Source: Micromonospora sicca
Lineage (GTDB): Bacteria; Actinomycetota; Actinomycetes; Mycobacteriales; Micromonosporaceae
Assembly: GCF_003172935.1 (NCBI RefSeq)
Contig: NZ_QGKS01000075.1
Location: 1 to 43,890 of the forward strand
DNA length: 43,890 nt
Direction: 5' to 3'
A program made the position numbers and the translations under genes. Shown here piece by piece: positions 1 through 9,599 of the stretch (positions are counted from its first letter, which is position 1; each line of letters opens with the position of its first letter). The notes beneath the pieces were generated by a model. The model did not search any database. It worked only from the letters and a program-made list of their open reading frames with translations, and was not told the DNA's origin.

Positions 1-681
1 GGCGTGGGCCGGGTCGGGCGGGTTGTCGTACTCGTCGTGGATCTCCCCGACCAGCTCCTCGATCAGGTCCTCGCAGGTGACGATGCCGGCGGTGCCGCCG
101 TACTCGTCGACGACGACGGCGAGGTGGTGGCCCTCGCGGCGCATCTCGGTGAGCGCGGCGAGCACCCGCTTGCTGCCGGGCAGCTGCTTCACCTCACGGG
201 TCAGCTCGCCGACGGTGGTGCATGGGTCGCGGTCCGGGCGGAGCAGCACGTCCCGCAGGTGGACGAAGCCGACCACGTCGTCGTGGGTGCCGTCGACCAC
301 CGGGTACCGGGTGTGCGTCTCGGCCCGGACCAGCCGCTCCGCCTCGGCGATGGTGAGCCGGGCGGAGAGGAACACGACCTCGGTGCGGGGCATCATCACT
401 TCGCGGACCAGGCTCGCCCCGGCCACCAGCACCTCGTCGATGATCCGGCGTTCGTCGGGGTCGAGCAGCGTGTTGGCGGCGACCAGGTCGCGCAGCTCCG
501 CCTCGCTGATCCGCTCCCGGCCGGCGGTGGGGCTGGCGCCGAGCAGGTCGGTGACCAGCCGGGTGGCGCCGTCGGCGGCGCGGACCACCAGCCGGGCGAC
601 GGTCCGGGCGACCGGCCCCGGTTCGCGCCGGGGCCGCCCCGGCGGTCGACGCCGGAGTCCGGGACCGCCTGACTCCCGCAT
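1..681 (-). pseudogene. CBS-domain CNNM/CorC (hemolysin C) family protein, 5'-truncated and running off the window
   Basis: The frame stays open for 227 codons from an ATG at 681 to the window edge. It reads ISEAELRDLVAANTLL, then VREVMMPRTEVVFL, RYPVVDGTHDDVVGFVHLRD and VVVDEYGGTAGIVTCEDLIE, which is the linker plus paired CBS domains of CNNM/CorC-type membrane proteins (proposed metal transporters or regulators). Family members carry an N-terminal DUF21 block of three or four membrane helices before this point. Here only its last residues (around RLVVRAADGATRLV) remain, behind an Arg/Pro-rich stretch, and the right end of a TnpB element lies directly upstream at about 690. I infer that insertion or a linked deletion removed the 5' part, leaving a probably non-functional gene. 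An assembly join is the alternative. The 3' end lies outside the window. Confidence 0.75.
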
Positions 682-685
682 GACA

Positions 686-722
686 AGGATGTTGACATCC
701 TCTCCCGCCTAGAGGTGGGAGA
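686..722 (-). mobile_element. Right end of an IS605/IS1341-type TnpB element
   Basis: Just after the tnpB stop codon the minus strand has a hairpin with arms TCTCCC and GGGAGA (717-722 and 701-706), followed by GGATGTCAAC. This layout is typical of right ends of the IS200/IS605 superfamily, where the 3' part of tnpB and the right end form the scaffold of the guide RNA. A perfect palindrome, AGGATGT-TG-ACATCCT (686-701), lies across the boundary. The exact boundary, near 690-692, is inferred. No left end and no tnpA were found. Confidence 0.6.
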
Positions 723-1167
723 TTCCCGCTTCCAGCGTCGTACGTCGCCGACGCTGGGTGGGTGGTCGACAGGACGCCTTTCGGCCCCTGTCCCGGACTG
801 CCCGCCCGGTGAGTGGGGACGCCGCCTCGGCGACGTCCCTGACGTTGATCGCGGCGTTCAGGTCAGCGTTCGCCTGGTGTCCGCAGGGCCCGCATCGGAA
901 TGTCGCTTGGCTTTCGCGGTTGATCCGGTCGGTGTTCCCGCAGCGGCTGCAACGCTGGGAGGTGAACGCGGCTGGCACCTTCACGATTCGGGTGCCGGTG
1001 GTACGTGCGTGATTGGCGAGGACCACCGCGAACAGCCCCCAGCCCTTGCCGAGGATCGAGCGGTTCAGTCCGGCCTTCTGGCGGACGTTCGTGCCAGGCT
1101 CCTCGACGGTGCCCTTCGCGGTGACGGTCATGGCCTTGGTGTTGAGGTCTTCGAGCGCGACGAGCAA
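709..1167 (-). pseudogene. tnpB: TnpB (IS200/IS605 superfamily RNA-guided nuclease), C-terminal remnant
   Basis: The 152-codon frame begins at the RuvC-II segment (LLVALEDLN, catalytic Glu). It continues through KAGLNRSILGKGW, the four-Cys zinc finger (SQRCSRCGNTD ... FRCGPCG) and the RuvC-III segment NADLNAAINV with its catalytic Asp. Full TnpB is about 370-420 residues, so the N-terminal domain and RuvC-I are gone. The same frame meets a TAG stop 46 bases upstream of the first codon, and no other frame upstream continues the protein. It is therefore a dead fragment. It ends in EAGISHL just before the right-end hairpin, as family members do, which shows that the 3' boundary of the element is intact while the 5' side has been deleted. 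It lies between the truncated CBS-domain gene and galE. Confidence 0.85.
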
Positions 1168-1401
1168 CAGAACCGGCCTGACCCTCGAGAACCCTCGCGG
1201 CCTTCGGCCCTAAGGGCGGCGCACTGCGGCTTGTCTTGGTAGACGGCGGGCGCCGACCGGTTCGCGCCAGTGTTCGGATCTGTTCAATCATGGCGGATCG
1301 TGGTGGAATGGGGACGGTCACGCGCAGCCGCGGCACAGCCCCCGGCCGTAGGGTGATCACGAACGGCCGCGGCGGGAGCGGCCAGGCAGGAGGAACCCGA
1401 C

Positions 1402-2381
1402 GTGAAACTGCTCGTCACCGGCGGCGCCGGCTACATCGGCAGCGTGGTGACCCGGATGCTGCTCGACGACGGTCACGGCGTGACGGTCCTGGACGACCTG
1501 CGGACCGGCCACCGGGAGGCGCTCGCTCCCGACGCGACCCACGTCGACCTGCCGATCCACGAGGCCGCCCGGGTGCTCACCCCGGACGCCGGCTTCGACG
1601 GGGTGCTGCACTTCGCCGCGCTGATCGCCGCCGGCGAGTCGATGGTCAAGCCCGAGCTGTACTGGCACAACAACACGGTCGGCTCGCTCGCCCTGATCGA
1701 CGCGGTCCGCGCCGCCCGGGTGCCCCGCCTGGTCTTCTCCTCCACCGCCGCCGTCTACGGCAACCCCACCGAACTGCCCATCCCGGAGACCGCCGTCAAG
1801 GCCCCCACCAACACGTACGGGGCGACCAAGCTGGCCGTCGACATGGCGCTCACCTCCGAGGCGATCGCCCACGACCTGGCCGCCGTCTCGCTGCGCTACT
1901 TCAACGTCGCCGGGGCGTACCTGCACGACGGCCGGGCGATCGGCGAGCGGCACGACCCGGAGACCCACCTGATCCCGATCGCGCTGGACGTCGCCGCCGG
2001 CCGGCGGGAGAAGCTCCAGCTCTTCGGCGACGACTACCCCACCGTCGACGGCACCTGCGTGCGCGACTACATCCACGTCGAGGACCTGGCCCGCGCCCAC
2101 CTGCTGGCGCTGACCGCCGCGACGCCCGGCCGGCACCGGATCTACAACCTGGGCAACGGCAACGGCTTCACCAACCGGCAGGTGGTGGAGGTGGTCCGCG
2201 AGGTGACCGGGCACCCGCTGCCGGTCGAGGTGGCGCCGCGCCGCGAGGGCGACCCCGCCGAACTGGTCGCCTCGTCCGCGCTGGCCCGCGCGGAACTCGG
2301 CTGGGTGCCGGCGAAGCCCACCCTGCACGACATGGTCGGCGACGCCTGGGCCTTCTACCGCACCCACGTCCTGGAGCAGCG

Positions 2382-2385
<4 letters not shown>
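1402..2385 (+). CDS. galE: UDP-glucose 4-epimerase GalE
   Basis: This cytoplasmic short-chain dehydrogenase interconverts UDP-galactose and UDP-glucose with bound NAD (Leloir pathway). The 327-residue length is normal. The nucleotide-binding motif GGAGYIG is at residues 7-13. The catalytic triad is visible as S114 (SST), Y139 and K143 in TYGATK. The family segments HFAALIAAGES (70-80) and RYFNVAGA (165-172) are present. The GTG start at 1402 is preceded by AGGAGGA. The stop codon overlaps the galK start as GTGA, so the two genes are translationally coupled. The TnpB remnant ends upstream, and about 160 bases without a recognisable promoter separate them. Confidence 0.95.
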
Positions 2386-3560
<1,175 letters not shown>

Positions 3561-3573
3561 CCAGCCCGATAAA

Positions 3574-3629
3574 CGATCAAGAGGTTTGCGTCGGGAATCC
3601 CGCGGGACCCGACGCAAACCTCTTGATCG
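3574..3629. terminator. Perfect 22-bp palindrome between convergent galK and cysN
   Basis: Bases 3574-3595 and 3608-3629 are exact reverse complements, with a 12-base spacer. The arms start and end in CGATCAAG / CTTGATCG. The element sits between convergent genes, 13 bases after galK and 18 bases before the cysN stop, so it most likely ends transcription in both directions. Its length and perfection suggest a dispersed intergenic repeat; see findings. Confidence 0.7.
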
Positions 3630-3647
3630 ACAGGGCTGGGTGGGGCC

Positions 3648-4958
3648 TCAGCCGGCCTCGACGATCATGCCGGCGCCGACCGTGCGGTTGGTGGACTCGT
3701 CGATGATGACGAAGCCGCCCGTCGTGCGGTTGCGGCGGTACTCGTCCGCCAGCAGCGGCACCGTCGTCCGCAGCCGGACCCGGCCGATCTCGTTCAGCTT
3801 CAGCTCGGCCGCCGACTCGTCCCGGTGCAGCGAGTTGATGTCCAGCCGGTAGTGCAGCCCCCGCACGATCGCCCGCGCCGAACGGGTGGTGTGCTTGATC
3901 GCGTACCTGCCGCCGACCTGGAGCGGGCGGCTCTCGTCCATCCAGCAGATCATCGCCTCGATGTCCTGCGCGACCGTCGGGGCGTTGTGCGGCCGGCAGA
4001 TCATGTCGCCACGGGAGATGTCGATCTCGTCGGTCAGCCGGACGGTCACCGACATCGGCGGGAACGCCTCGTCCACCGGGCCGTCGGCCGTCTCCACGGA
4101 GGCGATCCGGCTGGTGAAGCCGGACGGCAGCACCATCACCTCGTCACCCGGCTTCAGCACGCCGGAGGCCACCTGACCGGCGTAACCCCGGTAGTCGGTG
4201 ACGGTGGTGGACTGCGGCCGGATCACGTACTGCACCGGGAACCGCACGTCGACCAGGTTGCGATCGCTGGCGATGTGCACCCGCTCCAGGTGGTGCAGCA
4301 GCGACGGCCCGTCGTACCAGGGCATGTTCTCCGAGCGGCTGACGATGTTGTCGCCGCGCAACGCGGAGATCGGCACCACGGTCAGGTCCGGCGCGTCGAG
4401 CTTCGCGGCGAACGCGGTGAACTCGTCGGCGATCCGCTCGAACACCTCCTGCGACCAGTCGACCAGGTCCATCTTGTTGACGCAGAGGACCAGGTGCGGC
4501 ACCCGCAGCAGCGAGCAGAGGAACGCGTGCCGGCGGGACTGCTCCACCAGGCCCTTGCGGGCGTCCACCAGGATCAGCGCCAGGTCGGCGGTCGAGGCGC
4601 CGGTGACCATGTTCCGGGTGTACTGGATGTGCCCCGGGGTGTCGGCGATGATGAACTTCCGCCGCGGGGTGGCGAAGTAGCGGTACGCCACGTCGATGGT
4701 GATGCCCTGCTCCCGCTCGGCCCGCAGGCCGTCGGTGAGCAGCGCCAGGTTGGTGTACTCGTCGCCCCGGGCCGCGCTGACCGCCTCCACCGCGGCGAGC
4801 TGGTCGGTGAAGAGCGACTTGGTGTCGTACAGCAGCCGCCCGATCAGGGTCGACTTGCCGTCGTCGACGCTGCCCGCGGTGGCGAACCGCAACAGGTCCA
4901 TCGGCCGCCCCTCGGGCAGCCCGGTGTCGGCGGCCGGAGCCGCGGTGTCGACGCTCAT
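3648..4958 (-). CDS. cysN: Sulfate adenylyltransferase subunit 1 (GTPase) CysN
   Basis: GTPase subunit of ATP sulfurylase; GTP hydrolysis drives formation of adenosine 5'-phosphosulfate by CysD. An EF-Tu-like G domain carries GSVDDGKST (29-37), EREQGITIDVAYRYF (switch I region, 81-95), DTPGH (106-110) and NKMD (161-164), followed by beta-barrel domains. The 436-residue length matches stand-alone CysN, so the APS kinase (CysC) fusion found in many actinobacteria is absent. Its ATG (4958-4956) overlaps the cysD stop codon by one base, indicating translational coupling. It is the last gene of the minus-strand cysQ-cysD-cysN set. Confidence 0.95.
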   Translation of the reverse strand: MSVDTAAPAADTGLPEGRPMDLLRFATAGSVDDGKSTLIGRLLYDTKSLFTDQLAAVEAVSAARGDEYTNLALLTDGLRAEREQGITIDVAYRYFATPRRKFIIADTPGHIQYTRNMVTGASTADLALILVDARKGLVEQSRRHAFLCSLLRVPHLVLCVNKMDLVDWSQEVFERIADEFTAFAAKLDAPDLTVVPISALRGDNIVSRSENMPWYDGPSLLHHLERVHIASDRNLVDVRFPVQYVIRPQSTTVTDYRGYAGQVASGVLKPGDEVMVLPSGFTSRIASVETADGPVDEAFPPMSVTVRLTDEIDISRGDMICRPHNAPTVAQDIEAMICWMDESRPLQVGGRYAIKHTTRSARAIVRGLHYRLDINSLHRDESAAELKLNEIGRVRLRTTVPLLADEYRRNRTTGGFVIIDESTNRTVGAGMIVEAG

Positions 4959-5869
4959 CAGAAGTAGCCCTCCCGCTTGCGGTCCTCCATGGCGGCCTCG
5001 CTGACCCGGTCGTCGCCGCGGGTCGCGCCGCGCTCGGTGATCCGGGTGGCGGCCACCTCCTCGATGACCCGCTCCACCGTGTCGGCGTCCGAGCGGACGG
5101 CCGCGGTGCAGGAGGCGTCACCCACCGTGCGGTAGCGCACCTGCGCCTTGAACCGCTCCTCGCCCGCCCGGGGGCGGAAGAACTCGTTGACCGCGTACAG
5201 CATGCCGTCCCGGTCGATCACCTCGCGCTCGTGCGCGTAGTAGATCGACGGCAGCGGGATCCGCTCCCGGGCGATGTAGTGCCAGACGTCCAGCTCGGTC
5301 CAGTTGGAGAGCGGGAAGACCCGGATCGACTCGCCCGGGTGGTGCCGGCCGTTGTAGAGCGACCACAGCTCGGGCCGCTGGTTCTTCGGGTCCCACTGGC
5401 CGAACTCGTCGCGGAAGCTGAACACCCGCTCCTTCGCCCGGGCCTTCTCCTCGTCCCGGCGGGCGCCGCCGAAGAGCGCGTCGAAGCGGTGCTTCTCCAC
5501 CGCCTCCAGCAGCACCGGGGTCTGGATGCGGTTGCGGGTGCCGTCCGCCGCCTCGCGGACCATCCCATTGGCCAGGGCCTCGGGCACGCTGGCCACGATC
5601 AGTTGCAGGCCCAGCTCGGCGACCCGCTGGTCGCGGTACTCCAGGACCTCGGGGAAGTTGTGCCCGGTGTCGACGTGCATCACCGGGAAGGGAATGTTGG
5701 CCGGGGCGAAGGCCTTCTGGGCCAACCGGAGCATCACGATCGAGTCCTTGCCACCGGAGAAGAGCAGCACCGGGCGCTCCATCTCCGCGACCACCTCGCG
5801 CATCACGAAGATGCTCTCGGCCTCGAGCGCGTCCAGGTGCGAGACCTGGTACGCGGCGGGGGCGGTCAT
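4958..5869 (-). CDS. cysD: Sulfate adenylyltransferase subunit 2 CysD
   Basis: Catalytic subunit of ATP sulfurylase, a PAPS-reductase/N-type ATP pyrophosphatase. The PP-loop SGGKDS is at residues 38-43, with HVDTGHNFPEVLEYRD and the C-terminal motif RKREGYF typical of CysD. The start was set at the ATG at 5869 (MTAPAAYQVSHLDALEAESI), which gives 303 residues, the family length. The frame is open for 36 more codons upstream, but those residues do not resemble CysD. It overlaps cysN by one base and follows cysQ by 79 bases, so the three genes probably share a transcript. Confidence 0.93.
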   Translation of the reverse strand: MTAPAAYQVSHLDALEAESIFVMREVVAEMERPVLLFSGGKDSIVMLRLAQKAFAPANIPFPVMHVDTGHNFPEVLEYRDQRVAELGLQLIVASVPEALANGMVREAADGTRNRIQTPVLLEAVEKHRFDALFGGARRDEEKARAKERVFSFRDEFGQWDPKNQRPELWSLYNGRHHPGESIRVFPLSNWTELDVWHYIARERIPLPSIYYAHEREVIDRDGMLYAVNEFFRPRAGEERFKAQVRYRTVGDASCTAAVRSDADTVERVIEEVAATRITERGATRGDDRVSEAAMEDRKREGYF

Positions 5870-5948
5870 GACACGGCCTCGATTCGCTCGGATCCGCTCA
5901 TGGGGATTCCAGACCTTTCCGGTCGGACACGTGAGGAAGAACGACAGG

Positions 5949-6782
5949 TTACCCGGAATGCCGCTGCAGCGCTGCAAGCAACCGGCTGGCGAGATCCTTG
6001 CGACAGACCAGCAGGTCGGGCAGACGCGGGTCGGCCTCGTTGTATTTCAGCGCAGAACCGTCGATCCGGGAAGCATGCAGTCCGGTGGCCGTCGCCACAG
6101 CGACCGGAGCAGCCGAATCCCACTCGTACTGACCGCCGGCGTGGATGTACGCGTCGACCTCACCGGTGACCACAGCGGCGATCTTCGCGCCCGCCGAGCC
6201 CATCGGCACCAGATGCGCGCCGACGTCTTCTGCCAGATCGGTCAGGAAAACCGGCGGACGGCTACGACTGGCCGCCAACCGGATGGTCCGCGTGCCGGCC
6301 GAGGTCGCCGCCTCCAACGTCATCGGCGGGTACGCCGGCGGGTAGTCGGTGCCCAGCACCCGGTGCTGTGCCGGCAGCCCCACCGCGCCCGCGATCAGGC
6401 CGTGCGGGGTCGGCGCCCGGCGCGCCCAGAGCGCCACGTGCACCGCCCAGTCCGAGCGCCCCTCCTCGGCGAACTCCCGGGTGCCGTCCAGCGGGTCGAT
6501 GATCCAGACCCGGTCGGCGTTCAGCCGGGACACCGCATCGGTGCTCACCTCGGCCGCCCAGGCCAGCCGGGAGCCCTCGTCCTCCTCGGAGAGCACCGCG
6601 TCCGCCGGACGCCACTTCGCCAGCTCGGTACGGATCAGGTCGTGCGAGACCTTGTCCCCCGCCGACTTCAACGCCCCCGCGTCCGCGAAACCCAGCTCCG
6701 CGCGCAGGTTGACCAGCGCCTGCCCGGCCCGCGCCGCCAACCAGCGGGCGAACGCGCCGTCGATCATCGGAGGACTGCCCAT
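5949..6782 (-). CDS. cysQ: 3'(2'),5'-bisphosphate nucleotidase CysQ
   Basis: Inositol-monophosphatase-fold phosphatase that removes 3'-phosphoadenosine 5'-phosphate, the by-product of PAPS use, and recycles AMP. Metal-site motifs are visible: GDKVSHD (42-48), EEDEG (66-70), DPLDGTREF (96-104) and EWDSAAP (220-226). The ATG at 6782 (GGGAGCGG upstream) gives 277 residues; an internal ATG at 6767 would give 272. Placement ahead of cysD-cysN fits sulfate assimilation. A TAGTCT hexamer at 6850-6845 could be the -10 box of the operon. Confidence 0.9.
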   Translation of the reverse strand: MGSPPMIDGAFARWLAARAGQALVNLRAELGFADAGALKSAGDKVSHDLIRTELAKWRPADAVLSEEDEGSRLAWAAEVSTDAVSRLNADRVWIIDPLDGTREFAEEGRSDWAVHVALWARRAPTPHGLIAGAVGLPAQHRVLGTDYPPAYPPMTLEAATSAGTRTIRLAASRSRPPVFLTDLAEDVGAHLVPMGSAGAKIAAVVTGEVDAYIHAGGQYEWDSAAPVAVATATGLHASRIDGSALKYNEADPRLPDLLVCRKDLASRLLAALQRHSG

Positions 6783-6844
6783 GTACCGCTCCCGTCGCCC
6801 CGCCGCGACCCGCGGTCGTCGGCCTCCGCCACGCCAGAAGGCGC

Positions 6845-6850
6845 AGACTA
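6845..6850 (-). promoter_or_regulatory. Candidate -10 box for cysQDN
   Basis: TAGTCT on the minus strand, about 63 bases before the cysQ start in the 107-base gap after pth. It matches the TAnnnT pattern of actinobacterial housekeeping promoters. No convincing -35 box was found. Confidence 0.3.
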
Positions 6851-6889
6851 CCGGCCCGGACCGCCCGGACCGCGTACGCCCCGCCCAGG

Positions 6890-7480
6890 TCAGCCGCCGT
6901 GGTAGAGGTTCTGCGTCGGCTCCACCCCGCGGGTGACCACCGACTCCACCACGTCCGCCGCCCGGTCGACCAGGAACTCCAACTCCTTGCGCTCGACCGC
7001 GGAGAAGTCCGACAGCACGTAGTCGGCCGGGTCCTGCCGCCCCGGCGGCCGGCCGATGCCGAACCGCACCCGGACGTACTCCTTCGTGCCCAGCGACTTC
7101 GACATCGACCGCAGCCCGTTGTGCCCGCCCTCGCCACCGTCGCACTTCACCCGCACCTGCCCGTACGGGATGTCCAGCTCGTCGTGCACGGCGATCACCC
7201 GGTCCGGCGGGATCTTGTGGAACTGGGCCAGCGCGGTGACCGGGCCACCGGAGAGGTTCATGTACGTCAGCGGCTTCACCAGCACCAGCTTCGGCCCACC
7301 GAAGCCGAGCCGCCCCTCGGCGACCTCCGCCACCGCGCGCTTGTGCCGGCCGAACCTGCCACCCACCCGGCCGGCGAGCAGCTCGGCCACCATGAAGCCG
7401 ACGTTGTGCCGGTTACCCGCGTACTCCCGACCGGGGTTGCCAAGGCCGACCACCAGCCACGGCCCCGTCTCGTCCGTCAC
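6890..7480 (-). CDS. pth: Peptidyl-tRNA hydrolase Pth
   Basis: Cleaves peptidyl-tRNA released from stalled ribosomes. The sequence begins [22 protein letters not shown] with the active-site residues N15, H25 and D100 (VHDELDIP), N75 in TYMNLSG, and GGHNGLRS (118-125) for substrate binding. GTG 7480 is preceded by GGGAGGGG and gives 196 residues, the normal size; the open frame extends upstream but is not Pth-like. It lies downstream of rplY, as in other actinobacteria, but a hairpin at 7529-7563 separates them. Confidence 0.95.
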   Translation of the reverse strand: MTDETGPWLVVGLGNPGREYAGNRHNVGFMVAELLAGRVGGRFGRHKRAVAEVAEGRLGFGGPKLVLVKPLTYMNLSGGPVTALAQFHKIPPDRVIAVHDELDIPYGQVRVKCDGGEGGHNGLRSMSKSLGTKEYVRVRFGIGRPPGRQDPADYVLSDFSAVERKELEFLVDRAADVVESVVTRGVEPTQNLYHGG

Positions 7481-7528
7481 GCCACGCCCCTCCCGCGCCG
7501 CCGCCACCCGGCGGCCGTCCCGATACGC

Positions 7529-7563
7529 CGACAGGCGCCCCCGAAACCCGGGAGCGCCTGTCG
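7529..7563 (-). terminator. Hairpin terminator after rplY
   Basis: Arms CGACAGGCGC (7529-7538) and GCGCCTGTCG (7554-7563) are exact complements around a 15-base loop that can pair further. It lies 18 bases after the rplY stop and 49 bases before the pth start. There is no long T run, as is usual in high-GC genomes. Confidence 0.65.
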
Positions 7564-7580
7564 CACAGCTTGCGGACCGA

Positions 7581-8279
7581 TCAGGCCTCGGTCTTCGCCT
7601 CGGCCGGGGCCGCCTCGCCCTCGGCGGCCGGCGTCTCGGCACCCTCGGCGGCGGTGGTCTCCTCGCCGACCTCGGCCTCGGCCTCCTCGGCGGCCTCCTC
7701 GACCTCGGGGAGGGTCGCCTCGAGCTGCTCGGCGGTCGGCGCGGCGGTCACCGTGGCGACCGGCATCTCCGGGTCGGTGGCCAGCTCGACGCCGGCCGGC
7801 AGCTCGACGTCCGCGGCGGTGACCTGGACGCCCGGCACGGCGCCCTCGATCGAGGCCTCCAGGTGGTCCGGCACCCTGGTGGCGTCGGCGGTCACCGAGA
7901 GGGTGTCGTGGTCGTGCACGATCAGGGTGTCCCTCGCGGCCTCACCGGTCAGCTGGACCGGGACCTCGACGGTGACCTTCTCGCCGCGGCGGACCAGCAG
8001 CAGGTCGACGTGCTCGAAGGTGTCCTTGATCGGGTCACGCTGGATCGCCTTCGGCAGCGCCAGCACCTGGGTGCCGTCGCTCACCTCGATCGCGAAGAGC
8101 TGGTTGGCGCCACCCTTGCGGATGGCGGCGGCGAACTCACGCGCCGGCAGCGCGATGTGCTTGGGCTTCTCGCCGTGGCCGTACAGCACGGCGGGCACCT
8201 TGCCGGCCCGGCGGGTACGACGGGCACCACCCTTGCCGAACTCGGTGCGGGGCTCGGCGCTGATCTTTACCTCGGACAC
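7581..8279 (-). CDS. rplY: 50S ribosomal protein L25/general stress protein Ctc
   Basis: Binds 5S rRNA in the large ribosomal subunit. The N-terminal L25 domain reads [40 protein letters not shown] and [17 protein letters not shown]; the C-terminal TL5/CTC domain follows, then an acidic Ala/Glu tail from about residue 185. Length is 232 residues, typical for the long Ctc form. GTG 8279 lies behind AGGAG with suitable spacing; the frame is open further upstream but without L25 character. It lies between prs and pth, the usual actinobacterial order. Confidence 0.95.
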   Translation of the reverse strand: MSEVKISAEPRTEFGKGGARRTRRAGKVPAVLYGHGEKPKHIALPAREFAAAIRKGGANQLFAIEVSDGTQVLALPKAIQRDPIKDTFEHVDLLLVRRGEKVTVEVPVQLTGEAARDTLIVHDHDTLSVTADATRVPDHLEASIEGAVPGVQVTAADVELPAGVELATDPEMPVATVTAAPTAEQLEATLPEVEEAAEEAEAEVGEETTAAEGAETPAAEGEAAPAEAKTEA

Positions 8280-8565
8280 GGGGAAACTCCTGATGCTTCG
8301 CTGCGGCGGCTTGTCGTCTGGCGGTGCTGGGCGAGGGGCTCGCTGGGGCTCATGCGTCATGAACGACTGCCCGGAGCACCGCGTCGATGACGGCGCCTCC
8401 GTGCGGTGCTTTTCAGCGACCCGCCGGGCACCCTCGCCGTGGCAACCGCACCAGTCTACCCGAGGGAATTCCGAGCCTTCCGGCAGTCCCCATGTCCCCG
8501 TTGCCGTCGACCCGAGGGCCGACGGGAACGGCACCGCGACACGCCGCTCGCCGCGGCGCGGAAGA
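8280..8565. other. Intergenic region between prs and rplY
   Basis: About 286 bases. It carries the rplY ribosome-binding site (AGGAG, near 8286-8290) at its left end. I see no convincing gene, RNA or hairpin in the remainder; an rplY promoter is expected here but cannot be assigned. Confidence 0.5.
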
Positions 8566-9546
8566 TCAGCTCAGGCCACCGAAGAGGGTGGTCACCGAAC
8601 CGTCGTCGAAGACCTCCCGGATCGCCCGGGCCAGCAGCGGCGCGATCGACAGCACGGTGAGCTTGTCGAGCTGCTTCTCCGGCGTGATCGGCAGGGTGTT
8701 CGTCACCACGACCTCGCTGATCGGGCTGTTCTTCAGCCGCTCGGTCGCCGGGTCGGAGAGCAGCGCGTGGGTGGCCGCGACGACGATCTCGGCCGCGCCG
8801 GAGTCCTTGAGGATGTCGGCGGCCCTGCTGATCGTGCCACCCGTGTCGATCATGTCGTCGACGATCAGGCAGACCCGGCCCTCGACCTCACCGACCACCC
8901 GGTTCGCCACCACCTGGTTGGGCTTCAGCGGGTCGCGGGTCTTGTGGATGAACGCGAGCGGGCAACCGCCCAGCCGGTCGGTCCAACGCTCCGCCACCCG
9001 CACCCGGCCCGAATCCGGCGCCACCACGGTCATCGGCCGGCCCGCGTACTTGCGCTCGACGTACTCGGCGAGCACGTCCATCGCGAACAGGTGGTCCACC
9101 GGGCCGTCGAAGAAGCCCTGGATCTGCGCGGTGTGCAGGTCGACCGTGAGGATCCGGTTCGCCCCGGCGGTCTTGAGCAGGTCGGCCACCAGGCGGGCCG
9201 AGATCGGCTCCCGGCCGCGGTGCTTCTTGTCCTGCCGCGAGTACGGGTAGAACGGCAGCACCACGGTGATCCGCTTGGCCGAACCGCGCTTCAGCGCGTC
9301 GATCATGATCAGGGTCTCCATGACCCAGGTGTTGACCCCGTGCGTCACGGACTGCACCACGAAGGCGTCCGAACCACGTACCGAGTCCTTGAACCGGACG
9401 AAGATCTCGCCGTTGGCGAAGTCGTAGGCGTCGGAGGGGGTCGGCGCCACGCCGAGCACCTCACCGATCTCCTTGGCCAACTCCGGAAAGCCGCGTCCGG
9501 AGAAGAGCATCAGGCTCTTGCGGTTTTCGGCGACGATGCTGCCCAT
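8566..9546 (-). CDS. prs: Ribose-phosphate pyrophosphokinase (PRPP synthetase)
   Basis: Makes phosphoribosyl pyrophosphate from ribose 5-phosphate and ATP for nucleotide, His, Trp and arabinose-donor synthesis. Family motifs are FANGEIFVRFKDSVRG (43-58), RQDKKHR (104-110, ATP loop), DLHTAQIQGFF (136-146) and the PRPP loop VDDMIDTGGT (229-238). The 326-residue length is normal. It starts at ATG 9546, 53 bases after the glmU stop on the same strand, so glmU-prs is probably one operon as in other actinobacteria. Confidence 0.96.
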   Translation of the reverse strand: MGSIVAENRKSLMLFSGRGFPELAKEIGEVLGVAPTPSDAYDFANGEIFVRFKDSVRGSDAFVVQSVTHGVNTWVMETLIMIDALKRGSAKRITVVLPFYPYSRQDKKHRGREPISARLVADLLKTAGANRILTVDLHTAQIQGFFDGPVDHLFAMDVLAEYVERKYAGRPMTVVAPDSGRVRVAERWTDRLGGCPLAFIHKTRDPLKPNQVVANRVVGEVEGRVCLIVDDMIDTGGTISRAADILKDSGAAEIVVAATHALLSDPATERLKNSPISEVVVTNTLPITPEKQLDKLTVLSIAPLLARAIREVFDDGSVTTLFGGLS

Positions 9547-9599
9547 GGGCCCGTCTGCTCCCGTTTGTCGGTGTTTCCCGGCGGCGGTGGAGCCGGGGA

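Noticed and set aside
3648..4958. CysN-CysC fusion
   Set aside because: The protein ends after the beta-barrel domains at 436 residues and no APS kinase motif is present.
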